Assembly (NCBI GenBank): GCA_031278795.1
Contig: JAITJT010000056.1
Location: forward strand, 1-12,641
Length of the DNA stretch: 12,641 bases
Source: Deltaproteobacteria bacterium
Lineage (GTDB): Bacteria > Desulfobacterota > Desulfarculia > Adiutricales > Adiutricaceae
Direction of reading: 5' to 3'
Under the pieces are notes generated by a model. The model ran no database searches. It was not told where the DNA came from and saw nothing but the letters and a program-made list of their open reading frames with translations. Below are positions 1 through 6,088 of this stretch, piece by piece. Made by a program: the position numbers and the translations under genes. The first letter of the stretch is position 1; each line of letters begins with the position of its first letter.

Positions 1-504
1 TTTTTTTTGCGACTCCTTAAAATAAAAGCTTGAAAAGCCGTCTCTTTTAAGGACCTGGGGCGATTTTTATTTTGAGCGTTCTTCACAATATCCACTTTTT
101 CCAAAAACCTATGATAAAATGCCTCTGGCTCCTGGAAAAAGGGAGGATAGATCAAAGTTTACTAGGAATATTGTGGATTTTGAGCTGAAATATTTCTATT
201 ATTCAGGATATATAAGCTATTTAAGATGGTAAAAAATAGGAAATCTTGTCAGATTTGGCAATAATCACTGATAATTTACGCACTTAGCGAAAATTACATA
301 AAATTTCTACCAAAACAAGCAATTTATGTGAAGATTTAGGTCACAGAAAAATTTTGGGGAAAAATATTTTTTAAAAAATATTTTTTTTATAGTTCCCCAA
401 GATTTGGCATATTTTTTTGAATTTTCTCTCTATATGCCTGATTTTATTGGACTTTTCACACAGAAGGGGGCAGAGTCCCCGTGCAGAAACTTGAAATTGG
501 TGCC
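1..504. other. AT-rich intergenic spacer, possible left-hand divergent gene start
   Basis: No convincing gene is seen. Positions 18 to 13 read AAGGAG on the reverse strand, a good Shine-Dalgarno sequence, so a divergent gene may start just beyond the left edge; no start codon lies inside the window. That site is part of a 9-bp perfect inverted repeat (14-22 with 45-53). A large AT hairpin follows at 354-400. A small GGGG/CCCC hairpin lies at 467-480. Confidence 0.5.
354..400. other. Long AT-rich hairpin closed by a GC clamp
   Basis: The outer arms TTGGGGAA (354-361) and TTCCCCAA (393-400) are perfectly complementary. Inside them, about 361-386 is a perfect A/T-only palindrome of roughly 26 bp. 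As RNA this would fold into one long hairpin, and as DNA it could extrude as a cruciform. There is no gene immediately to the left that it would obviously terminate. It could be the terminator of a gene lying further left, or a structural element. Confidence 0.4.
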
Positions 505-532
505 TTGACTTATAATGTGAACTTGTTACAAT
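505..532 (+). promoter_or_regulatory. Candidate sigma-70 promoter for the membrane protein gene at 756
   Basis: TTGACT (505-510) and TACAAT (527-532) are separated by 16 bp, each one mismatch from consensus. A TATAAT at 511-516 overlaps the spacer and gives an alternative -10 box, but it lacks a well-spaced -35. If the first pair is used, the transcript has a leader of about 215 nt before the ATG at 756. Confidence 0.4.
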
Positions 533-539
533 AGTTGTC

Positions 540-720
540 GAGGTAGATTTTTATGCAATATTGGGATTAGCTCTTTACCCAATATTTTCCGAGATACTAA
601 CACTTTCTCGGTCTTCATGAAGCCCTTGGGCTCATGCTCCTCCAAAATTTTAGGCTACATTTCCCCGTTTTTTTAACTCCGGGCCCGGAAATTAGCTAAA
701 ACATGAAAGAGGCATTTTGG
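540..720 (+). promoter_or_regulatory. Structured 5' leader with four successive hairpins
   Basis: Four inverted repeats follow one another between the promoter-like site and the gene. AATATTGGG (557-565) pairs with 578-586, a perfect 9-bp stem. CCGAGA (589-594) pairs with TCTCGG (606-611). An AGCCC/GGGCT stem lies at 617-635. TCCGGGCCCGGA (678-689) is a perfect 12-bp palindrome. I recognise no known riboswitch. The arrangement suggests a structured regulatory leader, but the pairings were found by eye only. Confidence 0.3.
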
Positions 721-755
721 CTCTGCAAACATATATATAAGAAGATCTCCCTCAC

Positions 756-1643
756 ATGGCTAGTTTTTATTACCCATCAGGATTGTGTAAAACCTGGGCG
801 TTCCCCCTTATCTTGGGTATCGTGGCCCTCACCTCCACAGCGCTGGGAATAATTTACGCTACCTTTATAATTAATCACCCTGAGATCTTTTTCAAAGTAC
901 CGCTCATCATTGTCTGGGGATTTCTCACCATCCTGCTCTCGAGGTGGGCCATCAAGCTGGGAGCCATGCGTTCCCCCCTGAAGGCCGCGATCTTGGTCTT
1001 TTTAGGGTCGCTTGTAGGCTATTACGTCCACTTCGCTTTCTACACTACCATTGTCTCAGAGGGGAACATCATCCCCGGGGTAAATGAGCATAGTGTTTCC
1101 GCGACGCTGGGGTTTTTCGCCATCGATCCCTTTATGGAGCTCTTGACGAGCCCAGGCGAGCTTCTGGATAAAATCCGTGAGGATTACGTCTTTGGCGTGC
1201 CCCGCAAAGACGGCTCCACGGAACCAGGATCCCTTTATGGTATAATCTGGCTCGTGGAGTTCATCCTCTACGAGACGCTCCAGGTGGTTATCGCCTATAG
1301 GGCCGCCGGTGAACCTTATGAGGAGGACATGCAGGAATGGCTACTTAAGCAGAAGCTAGCTACTCCATATGTGCCGCTTCCTGAGAATCCCAAAGAAGTT
1401 AACTCCCTCTTTTCGCGCATAGCTGAAGGGGACATAAGCATCTTCTTAACCGCTCAGGCCTACAAACGTCTCAAGGGCTCTTTCCTTGGGCTGGACATCT
1501 ACTTCTGCGATGGAGCGCCGGATGCCTGTGTGACGGTGAAACATCACGTGAAGACTGTCAAGCGTTCGTCGCAGAGCGTGCTCGTGGAATACCTGATGAT
1601 TCCCGAGGTGCAGGCAGAGAGGATAATGAAACGCCTTGCCTAA
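756..1643 (+). CDS. Uncharacterised multi-pass inner-membrane protein
   Basis: This is a 295-residue protein. Hydrophobic segments lie at about residues 14-37, 46-64, 74-97 and 160-180. The first three form a tight N-terminal membrane block, and the fourth follows a polar stretch of about 60 residues. The C-terminal third (about 195-295) is soluble and charged, with a Phe-Cys-Asp-Gly patch near residue 248, and probably lies in the cytoplasm. The opening Phe-Tyr-Tyr-Pro followed by a hydrophobic segment resembles an uncharacterised bacterial membrane family that I know only loosely, so I give no function. The ATG at 756 has no good Shine-Dalgarno sequence; the next in-frame Met is at residue 72, inside the membrane block, so the first ATG is preferred. 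It stands alone behind a long structured leader, and the next gene is over 300 bp away. That it is a real gene is well supported by codon use. Confidence 0.8.
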   Translation: MASFYYPSGLCKTWAFPLILGIVALTSTALGIIYATFIINHPEIFFKVPLIIVWGFLTILLSRWAIKLGAMRSPLKAAILVFLGSLVGYYVHFAFYTTIVSEGNIIPGVNEHSVSATLGFFAIDPFMELLTSPGELLDKIREDYVFGVPRKDGSTEPGSLYGIIWLVEFILYETLQVVIAYRAAGEPYEEDMQEWLLKQKLATPYVPLPENPKEVNSLFSRIAEGDISIFLTAQAYKRLKGSFLGLDIYFCDGAPDACVTVKHHVKTVKRSSQSVLVEYLMIPEVQAERIMKRLA

Positions 1644-1850
1644 GAATGGCGTTTCCTTAAGAGATTTTCCGGAAGCGGTAAAGATTTCCCCATAACAGTA
1701 TCGCGTGTTTTTTATAAAGACACGTGTACTCTTAGGTTTTAAGTGGCGGCTTTCGCACTTTTCATGAAAGGTACGTGAAAAGACGAACTCGCTAGCTTAT
1801 GACAGTGCCAAAGGTGCGTAATTTTCCAATCGAGATGGTATTATTTTTCC
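1644..1850. other. Intergenic spacer with AT hairpins
   Basis: No gene is seen. Two stems are visible: 1704-1712 with 1716-1724 (nine pairs including one G-U), and CTTTTCAT with GTGAAAAG around 1757-1781. Neither is followed by a clear T run, so a terminator for the upstream membrane protein gene is possible but unproven. Confidence 0.4.
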
Positions 1851-1883
1851 CTTAACCCGCGCTTGTTTAAAAGAGAGCGGGAG
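1851..1883 (+). repeat. 33-bp direct repeat, copy 1
   Basis: This 33-base stretch, beginning CTTAACCCGCGCTTG, recurs identically 100 bp downstream. It contains an imperfect hairpin (CCCGC against GCGGG). It is followed at 1884 by ATGATG and a 12-codon open frame ending with TAA at 1920-1922, whose Gly-Leu-His resembles the Glu-Leu-His after copy 2. It may be a leader peptide or a duplicated gene start. Confidence 0.7.
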
Positions 1884-1950
1884 ATGATGGGGTTACATTT
1901 AGCACAAGGTGCAAAATTTTAACAGTTCATAGATATTTTTTTTCCGTTAG

Positions 1951-1983
1951 CTTAACCCGCGCTTGTTTAAAAGAGAGCGGGAG
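1951..1983 (+). repeat. 33-bp direct repeat, copy 2
   Basis: Identical to 1851-1883. Both copies are followed 7-8 bases later by GTTACATT. The last base of this copy is the G of a GTG codon (1983-1985) in frame with the WG-repeat gene. The repeat therefore carries, or abuts, a possible translation start. Confidence 0.7.
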
Positions 1984-2054
1984 TGTCAGAGTTACATTCA
2001 CCATATTTACACAGGCGCATTTTATTATTCATGGAGGATCCACTTAGGATTGAC

Positions 2055-3134
2055 ATGTCAGCAAAATTAGATTTTTCTCATAGACTCGCCACTGCCTGTA
2101 TTGTCCAGGGCAGCCACGGCATAATCAATCTAGAGGACAGGTGGGTGGTTTCACCCAAATTCAACTACATACATCCATTCGAGGAGGGCCTGGGCCCGGC
2201 CCAGGAGTGCACAGGCGGCTGGGGATGCATTGATTGCAATGGTGGCTGGGTAATCAAACCCATTTTTGAGTCCCTCATGGGCTTCAAGCACTCGCTGTGC
2301 CCCGCGAAAAGGAAGGGCAAGTGGGGCCTCATCACCAGGAAGGGAAAATGGCAGATAAAGCCCAAATTCGACTCTCTCTTCCCCTTCAAGGAGATGCTGG
2401 CCTGCGCCAGGCTGGGACAGCTCTACGGCTTTCTAAATCCATCCGGAAAATGGGCAATCCAGCCTATCTTTGAGGTGGACGAGCTCAAAGAAGGCTTCCA
2501 CGAGGGCCTGGCCCGGGTGGGGAAGGAGGGCCTGTGGGGCCTCATCGACACCAAGGGCGCCTACGTGGTGCCTCCGGTCTTTGAGGACATCCTGGGGGTC
2601 TACAGCGAGGGCAAGACCCCGGCCAAAATGGAAGGCCTCTGGGGTTTCATCGACCGCTTGGGGTACTGGACGATCCCTCCCAGCTTCGAGGAGGTGGAGC
2701 CTTTCAGGGACAATCTGGCCAAAGCCAAGACAAACGGAAAGTGGGGCTTCATTGATAAGAGCGGTAGCTTTGCCATAGAGCCTGACTTTGACAATCTGGG
2801 GAACTTCCACGACGGGCTGGCCACCGCCTTAAAGGGCGACAAGTGGGGTTTCATAGACCAGGACGGCCGCTGGTACATAAAACCCGAGTACAGTAAGGTG
2901 GACATCTTCCAGGACGGCCTGGCCAGGGCCAAGAAGGACGGGAAGTGCGGCTATATCGACAAAATGGGTAGGTGGTTCATAGCCCCGGTCTATGACCTCA
3001 TCCCCCAATCCTTTTCCGAGGGCCTGGCCAAGGTCCAAAAAAACAACAAGTGGGGCTTCATCGACGTCCACGGACGCTGGGTCATCATGCCCCGCTACGA
3101 GATGATAGCCCTGATACCTCAGGGAAGCCACTGA
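2055..3134 (+). CDS. WG-repeat protein, first paralog
   Basis: From this start the protein has 359 residues, nearly all of it nine tandem WG repeats of about 39 residues each. The nine cores are Trp-Gly-Cys-Ile-Asp, Trp-Gly-Leu-Ile-Thr, Tyr-Gly-Phe-Leu-Asn, Trp-Gly-Leu-Ile-Asp, three of Trp-Gly-Phe-Ile-Asp, Cys-Gly-Tyr-Ile-Asp and a final Trp-Gly-Phe-Ile-Asp. Each is followed by a Gly-x-Trp/Phe-x-Ile-x-Pro-x-Phe/Tyr turn. WG repeats are beta-rich and thought to mediate protein contacts; no catalytic domain, signal peptide or membrane segment is seen. The frame is open back to a GTG at 1983 and has an ATG at 2031. I chose the ATG at 2055 because Met-Ser-Ala-Lys-Leu-Asp-Phe-Ser then aligns with the paralog's Met-Ala-Glu-Lys-Val-Asp-Tyr-Ser. 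None of the three starts has a strong ribosome site, so the start is uncertain by up to 24 residues. The partner is unknown. Confidence 0.88.
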   Translation: MSAKLDFSHRLATACIVQGSHGIINLEDRWVVSPKFNYIHPFEEGLGPAQECTGGWGCIDCNGGWVIKPIFESLMGFKHSLCPAKRKGKWGLITRKGKWQIKPKFDSLFPFKEMLACARLGQLYGFLNPSGKWAIQPIFEVDELKEGFHEGLARVGKEGLWGLIDTKGAYVVPPVFEDILGVYSEGKTPAKMEGLWGFIDRLGYWTIPPSFEEVEPFRDNLAKAKTNGKWGFIDKSGSFAIEPDFDNLGNFHDGLATALKGDKWGFIDQDGRWYIKPEYSKVDIFQDGLARAKKDGKCGYIDKMGRWFIAPVYDLIPQSFSEGLAKVQKNNKWGFIDVHGRWVIMPRYEMIALIPQGSH

Positions 3135-3266
3135 GTGAATAAAATTTCCCCTTTAACTAGGAATTCCATTTTTAAGGTGATAACATGTTCAGGGCACGGG
3201 TTAGGAGCCCCGCTAGACATTAAATTTTTACAAAACAGTACCAAAAATTCATGAATTACTATGCCA

Positions 3267-3293
3267 GGCCGCGAGATCGGGCCACTATTTTTT
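3267..3293 (+). terminator. Terminator or attenuator just before the coiled-coil gene
   Basis: GGCC (3267-3270) with an adjoining CG pairs with CGGGCC (3278-3283), leaving one bulged G and an AGAT loop. A T6 run follows at 3288-3293. The T run directly abuts the ribosome site AAGGA (3294-3298) of the next gene. It could end transcription from the WG gene or attenuate transcription into the small gene. Confidence 0.5.
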
Positions 3294-3306
3294 AAGGATA
3301 GTTAAA

Positions 3307-3528
3307 ATGGATCCAGAACTTTTAATTTTAAAACAGGAAATGGAGCTTTTGAAGAAGAGTCTCGGAGTTTTGTACAGAGAGTATGCCGGAAAAGTTGAAG
3401 AGCTTGCCAAATATGACGTTAATGAGAACACTGTTTCCTTGATTGACAAGGAATACGTCAACTTGACCTCAAAAAGACTTAAGCTCGAAAACGATTATAA
3501 ACTTTTGTGTTTGAAGGTGCTTAGATAA
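3307..3528 (+). CDS. Small coiled-coil-like hypothetical protein
   Basis: This 73-residue soluble protein is rich in Leu, Lys and Glu. Residues 4-35 and 44-72 have heptad-like spacing of Leu, Val, Ile and Tyr, suggesting two helices joined by a short Asp-Val-Asn-Glu-Asn link and a helical hairpin or coiled coil. There is no signal peptide, membrane segment or Cys pair. The ATG is well supported by AAGGA at 3294-3298, eight bases upstream. It lies between the two WG-repeat paralogs on the same strand, with an attenuator-like hairpin before it and a perfect hairpin right after its stop. Its codons are more A/T-ending than those of the WG genes, so it may differ in age or expression. I recognise no family. 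A partner or chaperone role for the WG proteins is only a guess from position. Confidence 0.65.
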   Translation: MDPELLILKQEMELLKKSLGVLYREYAGKVEELAKYDVNENTVSLIDKEYVNLTSKRLKLENDYKLLCLKVLR

Positions 3529-3534
3529 GATTTT

Positions 3535-3651
3535 TGGCTAAAAAGGCGCTAGCCTTTTGCTCAAGAGGAAGATTACTATATATACTGCTTATATATATTA
3601 TTGGCTATATATAGTGTCTGCAAATATCTGAAATAGTTGCCTTTTTAGCCA
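3535..3651. repeat. 117-bp element bounded by 13-bp perfect inverted repeats
   Basis: TGGCTAAAAAGGC (3535-3547) is perfectly complementary to 3639-3651. Nested inside, ACTATATATA (3575-3584) pairs with TATATATAGT (3606-3615). The interior has no coding frame. No obvious target-site duplication flanks it. It could be a small non-autonomous (MITE-like) element or a long RNA hairpin that competes with the local terminator hairpin at 3541-3558. Confidence 0.55.
3541..3558 (+). terminator. Perfect hairpin after the coiled-coil gene
   Basis: AAAAGGCGCTAGCCTTTT is an 18-bp perfect palindrome starting 12 bases after the stop codon of the 73-residue gene, with a T4 tail in its own 3' arm. It is a plausible bidirectional Rho-independent terminator with a short GC core. 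Its 5' arm is also the left arm of the long-range 13-bp repeat. Confidence 0.5.
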
Positions 3652-3721
3652 GGGACCTTACACTTGCATTTTTTTTACATATAGAAGAGGGGAGCCTTTT
3701 AAGCTAGAAATCGCCAATTAA

Positions 3722-3811
3722 TTATTTTTTTTTGAGCTTAACTCTAACGCCACGGTAACGCCTTTTTTCCGGCGCCATCTTAGGTCTTTTTTTTTGCGCT
3801 TTTTTCTCCAT
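3722..3811 (-). CDS. Candidate 29-residue strongly basic micro-protein
   Basis: The reverse strand reads ATG (3811-3809) through to TAA (3724-3722). The 29-residue peptide has about 15 Lys or Arg, a central Arg-Arg-Tyr-Arg-Gly-Val-Arg core and a Leu-Lys-Lys-Lys end. The style recalls very small ribosome-associated proteins such as bTHX, but the resemblance is superficial and I do not claim identity. There is no clear Shine-Dalgarno sequence. Two T9 runs on the top strand (3725-3733 and 3787-3795) encode the lysines, so it could also be an artefact of low complexity. Against that, the Arg codons in the core (AGG, CGT, CGT, AGA) and the Gly-Val-Arg-Val stretch are not explained by poly-A. It lies in a 468-bp spacer, opposite in direction to its neighbours. 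Confidence 0.3.
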   Translation of the reverse strand: MEKKAQKKRPKMAPEKRRYRGVRVKLKKK

Positions 3812-3996
3812 AGTCTTAAGGGCATCCTCTATGCTTGGATTTTCCTTTTAAATATTTAAGAGCTGTGTTAATTTAAAAAAATTAAGTTTTCGCCAAATAG
3901 CTGCACCCAATTGGTGAAAGAGTAGATATCAAAAGAAATCAAAATATACAAAAACATACACATTTTTTTTCTCTTACTCTCTATGGAAAATTTTTA

Positions 3997-5085
3997 ATGG
4001 CCGAAAAAGTTGACTATTCAAAAAGCTTGGCGAGCGCCTCCATTGCCCCTCACAGCCACGGCATCATAGCTATGTCGGGTGAATGGGTGGTGGAACCCGA
4101 CTTCAGGTTCATCGCCCCCTTCTCCGAGGGATTGGCCCCGGCCAGGGGCACTGGCTTTGAGTGGGGCTGCATAGACCAAACTGGAAAGTGGCTTATACCG
4201 GATAAGTTCGAGGCCATCGAGGGATTCCAAGACTCCACAAGCCCGGCCAAGTTCAAGGGAAAATGGGGACTCCTCAACAACCTGGGCAGGTGGAAGATTA
4301 AGCCCCGTTATGAATTTGTCTTCAGCTTCCGAGAGGATCTGGCCTGCGCCAAGTTCGACGGCCGCTACGGCTATCTGGACTCGCGCTCCAAGTGGGCCAT
4401 CAAGCCCTACTACCATGTGGATGACATCTACCAGGGCTTCAACGACGGCCTGGCCAGGGTCCAGGACAAATCCCTCTGGGGCCTCATGGACAAGACAGAA
4501 AATTTTATCATTCCCCCACAGTTTGAGGACATCTTCTGGATCTTCTCCGACGGCAAAACCCCGGCCAAGAAGGATAAGTGGGGTTTTCTGGACAAAGAAG
4601 GCTTCTGGATAATCCCTCCCCGCTACGAGGGCTTAGGTTCCTACCAGGAGGGGCTGGCCAAGGCCAAAGTGGAGGGGAAATGGGGATTTTTGAACCCAGA
4701 GGGGAACTTCGCAATCGATCCAGATTTTGATGACGTGGGGTCTTTCCATGAGGGCCTGGCCACCGCCCAAAAGGGCGACAAGTGGGGTTTCATAGACCAA
4801 GACGGCCGCTGGTTCATGGAGCCTCAGTTTGCAAGCCTTAGTGACTTCCAGGACGGCTTGGCCCGGGCCGGCCAGAACGATAAATTTGGCTATATCGACA
4901 AGGACGCCCGCTTTTTAATGGAGCCGGTGTTCGATCTACTCCCGGAGAGCTTTTCAGGCGGCGTCGCCGCTGTCATGAAGAAAGGCAAGTGGGGCATAAT
5001 CAATTACTTGGGAAACTGGCTGGTGAAACCCAAATTTGAGCTCATCACCTTGATTCCAGGTGAGGTGGAGTCTCAGGGAAATTAG
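3997..5085 (+). CDS. WG-repeat protein, second paralog
   Basis: This 362-residue protein has nine WG repeats matching those of the gene at 2055. The cores are Trp-Gly-Cys-Ile-Asp, Trp-Gly-Leu-Leu-Asn, Tyr-Gly-Tyr-Leu-Asp, Trp-Gly-Leu-Met-Asp, Trp-Gly-Phe-Leu-Asp, Trp-Gly-Phe-Leu-Asn, Trp-Gly-Phe-Ile-Asp, Phe-Gly-Tyr-Ile-Asp and Trp-Gly-Ile-Ile-Asn. Repeats three and eight have lost the Trp in both paralogs, so the nine-repeat layout predates the duplication. Bases 4770-4812 match 2831-2873 with one mismatch in 43, much closer than the rest, which suggests recent exchange. No signal peptide, membrane segment or enzyme domain is visible. The ATG overlaps the stop of a four-codon frame (ATG at 3983, TAATG at 3995-3999), and only a weak GGAA lies upstream. 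The function is unknown; a protein-contact role is inferred from the repeat family. Confidence 0.9.
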   Translation: MAEKVDYSKSLASASIAPHSHGIIAMSGEWVVEPDFRFIAPFSEGLAPARGTGFEWGCIDQTGKWLIPDKFEAIEGFQDSTSPAKFKGKWGLLNNLGRWKIKPRYEFVFSFREDLACAKFDGRYGYLDSRSKWAIKPYYHVDDIYQGFNDGLARVQDKSLWGLMDKTENFIIPPQFEDIFWIFSDGKTPAKKDKWGFLDKEGFWIIPPRYEGLGSYQEGLAKAKVEGKWGFLNPEGNFAIDPDFDDVGSFHEGLATAQKGDKWGFIDQDGRWFMEPQFASLSDFQDGLARAGQNDKFGYIDKDARFLMEPVFDLLPESFSGGVAAVMKKGKWGIINYLGNWLVKPKFELITLIPGEVESQGN

Positions 5086-5508
5086 ATTTTTTTTTGTTGA
5101 AATTAAAAAAAGATGCGCATTTATTTTTTTTTCAAGCTCTGTCTTATAGATATCTAGAAGCTTTAGAATCATGCCTTTAGTTCTGTGCCTTTTGGCCTGC
5201 CCCTCTTTTTTCCCGTACAGAGTCTATCTCAAGCTCAGGCTTTCTGGCTCCGCTTTGCTGCTTACGGCTTTGTGGGAGCTTCTTTTTTAAAAAACATGAA
5301 AAAACCCTTTCGGGTTTTTTTTTGTTTTAGCCTCCATGATAGCTTCAGGCTTAGTAAAGCTGTTTATTTCCAAGAGAGTAGAGCTTCTTTATTGGTCTGC
5401 AATTTACACTTTAAAATTATTTTGGCCTGTGCTAAAAGGTTAAAAATGTTTTCCTAGTTTTTAAGCGAAAAGCGCGAAAATAAATTTTATAAAAAGGGTT
5501 AAAGTTAT
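5086..5508. other. Intergenic spacer with terminator
   Basis: Apart from the terminator at 5299-5323 no feature is convincing. A 90-codon frame (5185-5457) runs through that terminator and is not believed. AAGCTC near 5230 and GAGCTT near 5275 could pair around a loop of about 40 bases, followed by a T6 run, giving a second possible terminator. Bases 5440-5508 are AT-rich and lead into the HD gene. Confidence 0.4.
5299..5323. terminator. Rho-independent terminator, bidirectional in form
   Basis: AAAAAACCC (5299-5307) pairs with GGGTTTTTT (5312-5320) around a TTTC loop, and the T run continues to 5323. The A run on the left makes it work equally well on paper in both directions. It lies downstream of the second WG gene, separating that cluster from the HD-domain gene. 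Confidence 0.75.
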
Positions 5509-6081
5509 ATGCAGACCATAAGCCGGGAACAAGCCTGGGAACTTCTTAAAAAGCACAACAAGGAGCCCTTCCACCTACAGCACGCCGAGACCGTGGAAGG
5601 GGTGATGAAATGGTTCGCGGACTCCCTGGGTCACGGTGAGGACCGCGACTACTGGGGCGTGGTGGGATTGCTCCACGACATAGATTTCGAGCTCTATCCG
5701 GAACAGCACTGCCTCAAGGCGCCTGAGCTCTTAAGGGAGGGAGGCGTGGGTGAGGACGTCATTCGCTCGGTGGTGAGCCACGGCTGGGGCATATGCGTGG
5801 ACGTGGAGCCTCAGCACCTCATGGAAAAGGTGCTTTACGCAACAGACGAGCTCACCGGCCTCATCTGGGCGGTGGCCCTCATGCGGCCCTCCAAGAGCGT
5901 TATGGATTTAGAGCTCAAATCGGTTAAGAAGAAGTTCAAGACCTTGAACTTCGCGGCCGGCTGCAATAGGGAGGTTATCAAGAAGGGTTCTGAGATTCTG
6001 GGCTGGGACCTAGACGATTTAATCTCCAAGACCATACTAGCCATGAGGCAGGTGGAGAAAGACCTTTCCGAGAGGGCCTAG
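5509..6081 (+). CDS. HD-domain phosphohydrolase family protein
   Basis: This 190-residue soluble protein has the metal-binding pattern of the HD superfamily. It shows His25 (in Gln-His-Ala-Glu), the His56-Asp57 doublet in Leu-Leu-His-Asp-Ile-Asp, a Ser-His-Gly at 90-92, and Asp113 in Ala-Thr-Asp-Glu-Leu-Thr-Gly. These are the expected H...HD...H...D ligands in order, so the active site looks intact. Members usually cleave phosphate from nucleotides or other phosphoesters; the substrate here cannot be read from sequence. The remaining residues (about 130-190) are helical and probably cover the site. The start ATG follows an AT-rich leader with a modest AAGGG at about 5494. It is convergent with murJ, and the two stop codons overlap inside a perfect palindrome. 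No operon partner is seen on its own strand. Confidence 0.88.
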   Translation: MQTISREQAWELLKKHNKEPFHLQHAETVEGVMKWFADSLGHGEDRDYWGVVGLLHDIDFELYPEQHCLKAPELLREGGVGEDVIRSVVSHGWGICVDVEPQHLMEKVLYATDELTGLIWAVALMRPSKSVMDLELKSVKKKFKTLNFAAGCNREVIKKGSEILGWDLDDLISKTILAMRQVEKDLSERA

Positions 6082-6088
6082 GCCCTCT
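6071..6088. terminator. Perfect palindrome containing both convergent stop codons
   Basis: AGAGGGCCTAGGCCCTCT is an 18-bp perfect palindrome. The TAG of the HD gene is 6079-6081 and the TAG of murJ is 6080-6078 on the other strand, so both stops lie in its central CTAG. It would fold as a GC-rich hairpin in either transcript. There is no T run on either side, so it is not a classical terminator. It may block converging polymerases or mark 3' ends. Confidence 0.55.

Noticed and set aside
2433..2932. Several long frames antisense to or overlapping the first WG gene
   Set aside because: Shadow frames caused by the GC-rich repetitive coding sequence. The WG frame has the clear repeat pattern.
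3181..3283. Possible tRNA-like folding in the spacer between the first WG gene and the coiled-coil gene
   Set aside because: No T-arm GGTTC pattern with a matching acceptor stem was found; the GC-rich part is explained as a terminator-like hairpin.
3535..3651. Calling the 13-bp inverted-repeat element an insertion sequence
   Set aside because: It is too short for a transposase and has no target-site duplication. Only a MITE-like or RNA-structural reading is supportable.
4954..5172. 72-codon reverse frame overlapping the second WG gene
   Set aside because: More than half of it is antisense to the WG repeats and the rest is poly-A/T translation. Only its start (Met-Ile-Leu-Lys-Leu) looks protein-like.
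5185..5457. 90-codon open frame on the top strand
   Set aside because: It runs straight through the clear terminator at 5299-5323, has no ribosome site and has low-complexity Phe/Leu-rich content.
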